Assembly: GCA_040901795.1 (NCBI GenBank) | Contig: JBBDYH010000046.1 | Span: forward strand, 1-5,912 | Direction: 5' to 3' | Origin: JBBDYH01 sp040901795 | Lineage (GTDB): Bacteria; Planctomycetota; Planctomycetia; Pirellulales; JALHPA01 | DNA: 5,912 nucleotides | Shown: positions 1-4,321 of the stretch, in pieces | Numbering within the stretch: position 1 is the first letter of the stretch | Layout: every line of letters begins with the position of its first letter | Translations under genes and position numbers: made by a program | The notes under the pieces: model-generated | Database searches by the model: none | The model's input: the letters and a program-made list of their open reading frames with translations, nothing else | Told to the model about the DNA's origin: nothing

Positions 1-182
1 CGGTCGAAGATCGCTGCACCGTGGAGGACATTGTGCGGAAGGTGAAGGAGGGGGAATATCGATCGCATGTGCTGGTCAGCGAGATTGTTTTGAGCGTGCC
101 GTTCCGCTATCGTGCATCGGATCGCATCCGGGAGCGCCCCAGCCCTGCAAACGCACCCGTTAACGAGGAGAGCTCGCCATGA
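1..182 (+). CDS. C-terminal end of a DUF1592/DUF1585-type (planctomycete cytochrome-associated) protein, partial
   Basis: The third forward frame is open from the window edge to a TGA at 180-182, giving about 59 residues. The visible part contains VEDIVRKVKEGEYRSHVLVS followed by EIVLSVPFRYR. This resembles the DUF1585 C-terminus of large planctomycete exported proteins built from a cytochrome-c-like domain plus DUF1587, DUF1592, DUF1588 and DUF1585, where a helix with 'Y..r.Li.eIv.Sd.F..r' ends the protein. The stop overlaps the next gene's start as ATGA, which indicates translational coupling with the DUF1552 gene, its usual neighbour. The last ~17 residues (RERPSPANAPVNEESSP) are a polar, probably disordered tail. 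Function in the family is not established. The family call rests on a short segment and on context. Confidence 0.7.
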   Translation, partial: VEDRCTVEDIVRKVKEGEYRSHVLVSEIVLSVPFRYRASDRIRERPSPANAPVNEESSP

Positions 183-1522
183 AATCCTCTCAGTTCCCGA
201 TCAGCCGGAGAACGATGCTCCGCGGCCTGGGCGGTACACTGGCTCTTCCGTGGCTCGAGGCGATGTTGCCCCGCCGCGCGCTTGCCGCTGCTGCGGCGGC
301 GAAACCGCCGGTGCGCATGGCCGTGCTGTACATGCCCAACGGCGTGAATCCTCACCAGTGGACGCCGGAGGGAGAAGGGCGTGATTTCAAGTTTTCGCCA
401 ACGCTCGAGCCGCTGGCCGAACTAAAGAACGACGTGCTGGTTGCCACCAACCTCTGGAACCGGGGGAGCGAGGCTTCCGAAGGGCACTACGTCAAGACGT
501 CCGGTTTTCTCACTTGCACCACGATCACCAAGACCTACGGCGTGGATCTGAGCTGCAATGGCACCTCGATGGACCAGCTCGCCGCCCAGCGACGGGGCCA
601 GGAAACGCCGCTGGCCTCGTTGGAGCTGGCGATGGATTCGGTGAGCACCGGAGTGGACAACAACGTCGGCTATACGCGCGTCTACGGGGCGCACATTTCC
701 TGGGCGGGGCCGGCGCGTCCGCTTCCCCGCGAGATCAATCCGCGGACGGTTTACCAGCGGCTGTTTCGCGCCAGCCAGCCGCGCTCCGACTCCGACGGAC
801 AGGACAAGCTGTTGCTGGACCGCGTGCTGGAAGACTCACGGCGACTGCGCGATCGGCTGGGCAACACCGATCGACAGCGGTTGGACGAATACCTGGAGGG
901 CATCCGTTCGCTGGAGCAGCGGCTCGATAAACCGGCAGGCGGCGCAACGTCGTGGCAGCCTCGCGCTGCGGTGGAAAACGGTCGCCTCCCCGAGGAGGAC
1001 CCTGCCAGCCACACCGACAACGTGCGCTGGATGATGGACCTGCTTGCGCTGGCGTTTCAGTCGGACACGACGCGGATCGGCACGTTCATGTTCGGCAACG
1101 CGGTCAGCGGCCGCAACTTTTCATTCCTCGATGGCGTCAAGGGCGGGCACCACAACATCTCGCACCATCAGAAGGACCCCGACAAGCTGCGAATGTATCA
1201 GCTTATCAACCGCTGGCACATCGAGCAGTACGCCTACCTGCTCCGCAAGCTGCGCAGCATGCCGGAAGGTGAAGGCACGGTTCTCGACAACTCGCTGATT
1301 CTATTCGGCGCAGGCTTGCGCGACGGCGACGCGCACAGCCCTCACAACCTGCCGATCGTGCTCGGCGGCCGCGGCGGCGGGCGAATCGCGACGGGTCAGC
1401 ACCTGGTCTACGATCGGGACACGGCCCTCTCGAATCTCTACGTCTCGATGCTAGATGCCTTTGGCGCACCCGTCGATCGCTTTGCCGATAGCACGGGTCC
1501 CTTGCCGGGTGTTTTGGTTTGA
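179..1522 (+). CDS. DUF1552 family protein, Tat-exported
   Basis: A complete 447-residue protein. The start is well supported: GAGGAG at 165-170 lies 8 nt before the ATG, and the N-terminus is a twin-arginine signal (SRRTMLRGLGG with R10 and R11, then a hydrophobic stretch and an Ala-rich cleavage region to about residue 41). The mature part follows the DUF1552 pattern: an early 'RMAVLYMPNGVNP' strand, a mid-protein charged helical section with LDEYLEGIRSLEQRL, then MMDLLALAFQSDTTRIGTFM from about residue 285, GGHHNISHH at 322-330, and near the C-terminus LFGAGLRDGDAHSPHNLP. The conserved His/Asp residues suggest relation to DUF1501 and the alkaline-phosphatase-like fold, but no reaction is established. 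DUF1552 genes typically follow a DUF1592-type gene, as here. It probably acts outside the cytoplasm, folded before export. Length is normal and no damage is visible. Confidence 0.9.
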   Translation: MKSSQFPISRRTMLRGLGGTLALPWLEAMLPRRALAAAAAAKPPVRMAVLYMPNGVNPHQWTPEGEGRDFKFSPTLEPLAELKNDVLVATNLWNRGSEASEGHYVKTSGFLTCTTITKTYGVDLSCNGTSMDQLAAQRRGQETPLASLELAMDSVSTGVDNNVGYTRVYGAHISWAGPARPLPREINPRTVYQRLFRASQPRSDSDGQDKLLLDRVLEDSRRLRDRLGNTDRQRLDEYLEGIRSLEQRLDKPAGGATSWQPRAAVENGRLPEEDPASHTDNVRWMMDLLALAFQSDTTRIGTFMFGNAVSGRNFSFLDGVKGGHHNISHHQKDPDKLRMYQLINRWHIEQYAYLLRKLRSMPEGEGTVLDNSLILFGAGLRDGDAHSPHNLPIVLGGRGGGRIATGQHLVYDRDTALSNLYVSMLDAFGAPVDRFADSTGPLPGVLV

Positions 1523-1541
1523 CTTGAACGCCAACAGTTCC

Positions 1542-2687
1542 ATGAACACGCAAGGTTGGCCATTGCGATTGAGATGTTTGCTCTGTCTCGGCGTCCTTGC
1601 GCTCGTCGCATACGTTGCGAGTTGTCCGGTCGTTCGAGCGGACATACCTGAATTCATCGGCGATGGTGAGCTTGTCGACCGATTCGAATTGATTGTGATC
1701 GGGGGACTACGGGAGGACTCGGTTCGACCGGTGCGGCATCCCGGCGGATTTCGCGGCGAACACGCCACGCTGGTCATCAAGGAAGTTCTCAAAGGGAAAT
1801 TCAAGGGTCAGCAGATCCCTCTCCTGATCCGGCATGGATTACAGGTGACCATCAAAGAGGGCAAGGTCGAGCTGAGGAGCAACTCCACCAGCCCCATGCA
1901 ATGGCTTCCCGTCGCTGCTGACGCTCGGCAGGATCAGATTTGGTTTCTGCGTAAGCGGCAAGGTGGCGATGGCCGGCCGGACGCACCGTGGATGTGGAGT
2001 GTCTATGGGAGCCACGAGGTTCAAAACGTCGATTTGGCCGAATACTTCAAGCTTCTGCTTTCGCCCGAGCCGGAGTCGAAAGTGCGAGACTACCTGAAGT
2101 CACGCCCGCAACTGGCGGTTCGTGCCGTCGAGTATCTGGAGTCGCGCGAAGTCAGGCGCATTCTAAAAGAACCTAATCCGGCCATCCGCTATCAAAAGCT
2201 GTGGCCGTATTGTTTGGGCGCCGCCCATGAGGCCACGCGTTCATCCGCACGCCGCGCGCTCTTCGAAGGCGGGCCGGAGTCAGGACCTTACCTGATGGCC
2301 GCCTTCCAGAGGTACCAGCATGATCGGCACCGACCTGATATCATTCAAATCTGGGCGCGGACAGGCTACACCGGCTGCGCGGACCTGCTCGTGGCTTTGT
2401 TGGATGAAAACCATCGCGCTTATCTGAGACTGCACGGCCGACTGGAACGTGAGGGAAGCGAATCAAGGATCAATCCTCAGGATGTGACGCAATTGGCGAG
2501 CGAAGTCCGCGCGGCCATCTACGCCTTGGCCGAGATCGGCGATCCTCGGGCCGAACAACTCATCGCTGAAACGAGCCGGCGTTGGCGGGAAATTCCCAGC
2601 GCACAAGAAGAGATTCTCAATGCCTGCTACTCGGCAATGGAGAGCATTGAACAGCGAAGGCGCAAGGCGCTGCAAACGGAGCGCTGA
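1542..2687 (+). CDS. Secreted protein of unknown function with HEAT-like C-terminal helices
   Basis: The frame is open from 1455, but the ATG at 1542 is preferred. It avoids overlap with the DUF1552 gene and begins a good signal peptide (basic R9/R11, hydrophobic core CLLCLGVLALVAYVAS, likely cleavage after VRA at residue 33). The product is 381 aa. V25-A26-S27-C28 also fits a lipobox, so a lipoprotein is an alternative. Residues ~41-105 (FELIVIGGLREDSV ... VIKEVLKGKFKG ... IPLLI) resemble the beta-rich segment of exported proteins that read 'lvvvG.v ... v.evLKG'; this is weak similarity. The rest is mostly helical and ends with HEAT-like repeats (around 321-341, EVRAAIYALAEIGDPRAEQL) and a basic tail. 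No catalytic motif was recognised. No clear Shine-Dalgarno is visible. The 19-bp gap to the DUF1552 gene allows cotranscription. The protein exists with good confidence; its function is unknown. Confidence 0.75.
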   Translation: MNTQGWPLRLRCLLCLGVLALVAYVASCPVVRADIPEFIGDGELVDRFELIVIGGLREDSVRPVRHPGGFRGEHATLVIKEVLKGKFKGQQIPLLIRHGLQVTIKEGKVELRSNSTSPMQWLPVAADARQDQIWFLRKRQGGDGRPDAPWMWSVYGSHEVQNVDLAEYFKLLLSPEPESKVRDYLKSRPQLAVRAVEYLESREVRRILKEPNPAIRYQKLWPYCLGAAHEATRSSARRALFEGGPESGPYLMAAFQRYQHDRHRPDIIQIWARTGYTGCADLLVALLDENHRAYLRLHGRLEREGSESRINPQDVTQLASEVRAAIYALAEIGDPRAEQLIAETSRRWREIPSAQEEILNACYSAMESIEQRRRKALQTER

Positions 2688-2697
2688 TCGCGGACGC

Positions 2698-2744
2698 TCT
2701 GCCGCGGAGCGGCGTTTGCCGGTAGACCGGCCTTTCAAGGCCGG
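2698..2744 (+). repeat. Left outer REP-like inverted end
   Basis: It holds three nested palindromes: GCCGC-GGA-GCGGC (2702-2714), GCCGG-TAGA-CCGGC (2718-2731), and after GTAG (2722-2725) the hairpin ACCGGCCTT-TC-AAGGCCGGT (2726-2745). The reverse complement recurs at 3348-3394 with only two differences, at 2714-2715. The second and third palindromes overlap, so they are alternative folds. The hairpin could also stop transcription from the upstream gene, but there is no T-run. Confidence 0.85.
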
Positions 2745-2765
2745 TTAAGGTGAAACAGCCCATTG

Positions 2766-2784
2766 ATTGTCGCGTAGCGACAAT
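2766..2784 (+). repeat. Left inner hairpin of the REPtron
   Basis: A perfect 8-bp stem, ATTGTCGC, with loop GTA, pairs with GCGACAAT. The 21 bases at 2767-2787 match the reverse complement of 3303-3323 at 19 positions, so it is the partner of the right inner hairpin. Its core GTCGC-N3-GCGAC resembles the outer GCCGC-GGA-GCGGC palindrome. Confidence 0.75.
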
Positions 2785-2825
2785 TGCGCGCCGTCCAACC
2801 CCTCCATACCAAGCCCGGTTGTCAA

Positions 2826-3278
2826 ATGGCAAATACCTACACAGCGCTGCACTATCAATTTGTATTCAGCACCAAAAACCGCCAACCGTGGATCACGCCG
2901 GACATTGAGGAACGTATCTGGGAATATCTCGGCGGAATCGCTCGAACCAACAAAATGAACCCCGTGAGAACTGGCGGCATCGACGATCACATCCACATCT
3001 TGCTGGGTGCGCCTCCGACTATCGCACCCTCGAAGATCGCGCAGCTCATCAAGGGCGGTTCCTCGGCTTGGATCCATGACACATTTCCACAGCTAAGAGA
3101 ATTCGGCTGGCAGGATGGATACGGTGCGTTCACGGTAAGCAAGTCGCTTATTCCGGACGTGACGGAGTACATTCGCAATCAGCGCGAGCACCACCGCGTG
3201 CGAACGTTTAAGGAGGAATATCGCACGTTGTTGGAACGACATGAAATCGAATACGATGAGCGCTATATCTGGGATTGA
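2826..3278 (+). CDS. REP-associated / IS200-like Y1 tyrosine transposase
   Basis: The product has 150 aa. The ATG at 2826 is chosen because the protein then begins MANTYTALHYQFVFSTKNRQ, the usual N-terminal strand of this family. An upstream TTG in the same frame (2784) would start inside the inner hairpin. The single Y1_Tnp (Transposase_17) domain fills the protein. The metal-binding HUH motif is H55-I-H57 in DDHIHILLG, and the probable catalytic tyrosine is Y115 in VTEYIRNQREHH. Such enzymes cut and join single-stranded DNA through a 5'-phosphotyrosine at hairpin-flanked sites, in the cytoplasm. All key residues are present and the length is normal, so the gene appears intact. No accessory tnpB is present. 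Its own flanking REP-like hairpins are the probable substrate. The Shine-Dalgarno is weak, suggesting low expression. Confidence 0.9.
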   Translation: MANTYTALHYQFVFSTKNRQPWITPDIEERIWEYLGGIARTNKMNPVRTGGIDDHIHILLGAPPTIAPSKIAQLIKGGSSAWIHDTFPQLREFGWQDGYGAFTVSKSLIPDVTEYIRNQREHHRVRTFKEEYRTLLERHEIEYDERYIWD

Positions 3279-3305
3279 ATGGCGCCGGTGCGTCGATTCG
3301 TTGCA

Positions 3306-3323
3306 ATTGTCGCTCCGCGACAT
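3306..3323 (+). repeat. Right inner hairpin of the REPtron
   Basis: TGTCGC-TCC-GCGACA is a perfect palindrome within 3308-3322, with flanking bases A3306-T3307 and T3323. It is the inverted partner of the 2766-2784 hairpin. It starts 28 bp after the transposase stop codon and might also reduce read-through. Confidence 0.7.
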
Positions 3324-3347
3324 ACACGTTGCGTACGCGCCGCCCGC

Positions 3348-3394
3348 CCGGCCTTGAAAGGCCGGTCTACCGGCAAGTGCCGCTCCGCGGCAGA
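3348..3394 (-). repeat. Right outer REP-like inverted end
   Basis: This is the reverse complement of 2698-2744 with two differences. On the minus strand GTAG (3370-3367) stands at the foot of the ACCGGCCTT/AAGGCC hairpin (3366-3347), and GCCGC-GGA-GCGGC lies at 3391-3379. Its outer edge is 18 bp from the start of the broken gene tail at 3413. Confidence 0.85.
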
Positions 3395-3412
3395 AGCACA
3401 AAGGGAGGCGCC

Positions 3413-3610
3413 TCAATATCCGGCCCTGCTTTTGATCGGACCTATTCTCTCAGTTCCCACCGCCAACTCGTCGATCCACAAGGTCTGCTCTTGCGGCAAC
3501 AGGCCGGGGCCGAAGTAGGGCGTGAGCAGAAACTGGTTGAGCTTCATCTTGGGAAAATCGGTGGAGCGCAGGATCACGTCCGTGCGGTCCACGACCAATT
3601 CGCCGACAAC
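3413..3610 (-). pseudogene. Detached 3' fragment of a lyase/lectin-like gene (second copy of the 593-aa gene's tail)
   Basis: The minus frame from a TAG at 3613-3611 to a TGA at 3415-3413 encodes about 65 residues, beginning VVGELVVDRTDVILRSTDF. They are nearly identical to the last ~63 residues of the 593-aa protein. Differences include L for F after MK, T for S after QEQ, I for L in TERLGP, and the terminal SRAGY versus RTIGF. The stop codons align exactly at an offset of 709 bp, and no gap is needed across the copy. Only a TTG could start it, no RBS is visible, and the rest of the domain is absent, so it is read as a decayed fragment. The REPtron lies on one side and the broken protease on the other. 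Confidence 0.75.
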
Positions 3611-3612
3611 CT
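3413..3612. repeat. Direct repeat copy 1 (paired with 4122-4321)
   Basis: About 200 bp match 4122-4321 at a constant offset of 709 bp, with no gaps. By eye identity is roughly 93% through 3429-3600. It falls over the last 15 bp near the stop codon and is lost after about 3612. Confidence 0.85.
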
Positions 3613-3776
3613 ATCCTGCGGACGCAACGCTGCCTGGAAACACGCGGTTTGTCTCCAGCTCGACTACTTGATCCGCCCCGCAAAACTTTGCGTCCAAGAA
3701 TTCCAAGCACGCTGACTGCCCGAGAAGCGCATACGTGAGCTTCAGCCCAGATGCGTCGGTAAGGGAAACGGAGCAT
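3611..3776 (-). pseudogene. Remnant of a retropepsin-like aspartic protease gene, internally deleted
   Basis: An ATG at 3776-3774 overlaps the stop of the small upstream gene (TAATG) and reads MLRFPYRRIW, a start I recognise from small planctomycete and cyanobacterial aspartyl-protease-like proteins. That frame soon becomes low-complexity and basic. In the +1 frame there is a good protein end: SGLKLTYALLGQSACLEF, then LDAKFCGADQVVELETNRVF and PGSVASAG, stopping at TAG 3613-3611. 'LLG...L.F.da.F.G....veL..N..FPG' is the expected C-terminus of the same family. The central part, including the D-T/S-G active site, is missing, so a deletion with frame change around 3740-3765 is inferred. At 166 bp it is less than half a normal gene (about 130 aa). 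The family call relies on recalled motifs. Confidence 0.5.
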
Positions 3777-4027
3777 TAGGACAATTCTAAACCGGAAGCG
3801 ATGAATTCGCCGTCGGGAATCCGTTCCAGAAGGACTTGCTCCGGGTCTTCGCCTGCCGTGCGGACCAGCACGTCCAGAGTTGATAACTCAGTGGAACTGG
3901 CGATCAAGCGGCGACCATCGGCACTAAAAGCAACCCAATGTCCCCGATGCTTGCGCAATTCTTCCAAGGGAAAATCATCTGGGGTGACTTGGACCGGCGG
4001 TCCTGACGTTTGCTGCGAGTGAGGCAT
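3776..4027 (-). CDS. Small DUF5678-like protein
   Basis: The product has 83 aa from the ATG at 4027. An ATG 30 bp upstream (4057) is in frame, but it lies within a promoter-like -10 box and lacks an RBS, while the 4027 start has GGAG 8 nt upstream. The core reads PLEELRKHRGHWVAFSADGR, then RLIASSTELSTLDVLVRTAG and EDPEQVLLERIPDG. The 'l.khrG.WVAfs.dGr.liass..l.eld..v..aG.dpe.v.l..ip' pattern matches DUF5678-type small soluble proteins, whose function is unknown. There is no signal peptide or membrane segment. Its stop overlaps the ATG of a broken aspartic-protease-like gene (TAATG), so the two were once a translationally coupled pair. The gene itself looks intact despite its broken partner. 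Confidence 0.75.
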   Translation of the reverse strand: MPHSQQTSGPPVQVTPDDFPLEELRKHRGHWVAFSADGRRLIASSTELSTLDVLVRTAGEDPEQVLLERIPDGEFIASGLELS

Positions 4028-4035
4028 GTCGGTTT

Positions 4036-4039
4036 CTCC
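4036..4039 (-). promoter_or_regulatory. Shine-Dalgarno deciding the start of the DUF5678-like gene
   Basis: On the minus strand GGAG is followed by the 8-nt spacer AAACCGAC and then ATG (4027). No comparable motif stands before the upstream in-frame ATG at 4057, where GTGAGTTAGA precedes it. This supports the shorter protein. Confidence 0.55.
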
Positions 4040-4055
4040 AGTGCGAAACGCTTTC

Positions 4056-4084
4056 ATTCTAACTCACGGTGAAGTTCAATCCAA
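4056..4084 (-). promoter_or_regulatory. Possible sigma-70-like promoter for the DUF5678-like gene
   Basis: On the minus strand TTGGAT (4084-4079) and TAGAAT (4061-4056) are separated by 17 bp. The -10 matches the consensus at 5 of 6 positions, the -35 at only 3 of 6. Transcription would start near 4049, giving a leader of about 22 nt that keeps the GGAG at 4039-4036. The region between the two minus-strand genes (4028-4121) is also more AT-rich than its surroundings. The call is by eye only. Confidence 0.3.
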
Positions 4085-4121
4085 AACCGTTCAGGCGAAA
4101 GTTAAGAACAATTGCAAAGCA

Positions 4122-4321
4122 TCAAAACCCGATTGTCCTTTTGATCGGACCTAAGCGCTCGGTTCCCACCGCCAACTCGTCGATCCACAAGCTCTGCTCC
4201 TGCGGCAACAGGCCGGGGCCGAAATACGGCGTGAGCAGAAACTGGTTGAACTTCATCTTGGGAAAATCGGTGGAGCGCAGGATCACGTCCGTGCGGTCCA
4301 CGACCAGCTTGCCGTCGAACC
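4122..4321. repeat. Direct repeat copy 2 (paired with 3413-3612)
   Basis: This is the 3' end of the intact 593-aa gene, coding for about residues 527-593. The matching copy lies 709 bp to the left beside the REPtron. Confidence 0.85.

Larger units (their letters stand above)
2698..3394 (+). mobile_element. REPtron-like / IS200-type element: Y1 transposase between inverted REP-like ends
   Basis: A ~697-bp unit is bounded by 47-bp inverted ends (2698-2744 and 3348-3394) that match at 45 of 47 positions. It contains a second, inner inverted hairpin pair and one Y1/HUH transposase gene. In each end, reading inward, a GTAG precedes a near-perfect hairpin. This is the tetranucleotide-plus-stem arrangement described for REP sequences recognised by REP-associated tyrosine transposases (TnpA-REP/RAYT). 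Ordinary IS200/IS605 elements carry non-symmetric left and right ends, so the symmetric layout favours a REPtron. No target-site duplication is seen, as expected for the family. It lies between the plus-strand unknown gene and a broken minus-strand gene tail. The exact outer limits are uncertain by a few bases. Confidence 0.75.

Noticed and set aside
112..384. Overlapping open frames around the start of the DUF1552 gene on both strands
   Set aside because: They overlap the gene with the clear RBS and Tat signal and show no domain features.
2726..2745. Rho-independent terminator after the unknown secreted protein gene
   Set aside because: The hairpin is strong but is followed by TAAGG rather than a T-run, and it is duplicated in inverted form as an element end. 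It is therefore annotated as REP-like; a side role in termination is possible.
2698..3394. CRISPR-like or integron attC-like repeats
   Set aside because: The palindromic repeats occur as two inverted pairs around a transposase rather than as regularly spaced direct repeats, and no cas or integrase gene is present.
3413..3598. Functional 61-aa small protein starting at TTG 3598
   Set aside because: It has no RBS, it matches only the C-terminal strands of a larger domain, and the homology extends upstream of the proposed start into GE before an in-frame TAG. A fragment is the simpler explanation.
3275..3715. Plus-strand open frame of 146 codons after the transposase
   Set aside because: It runs through the inner and outer REP hairpins and antisense to the broken gene tail. 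Its composition follows those repeats, so it is not a gene.
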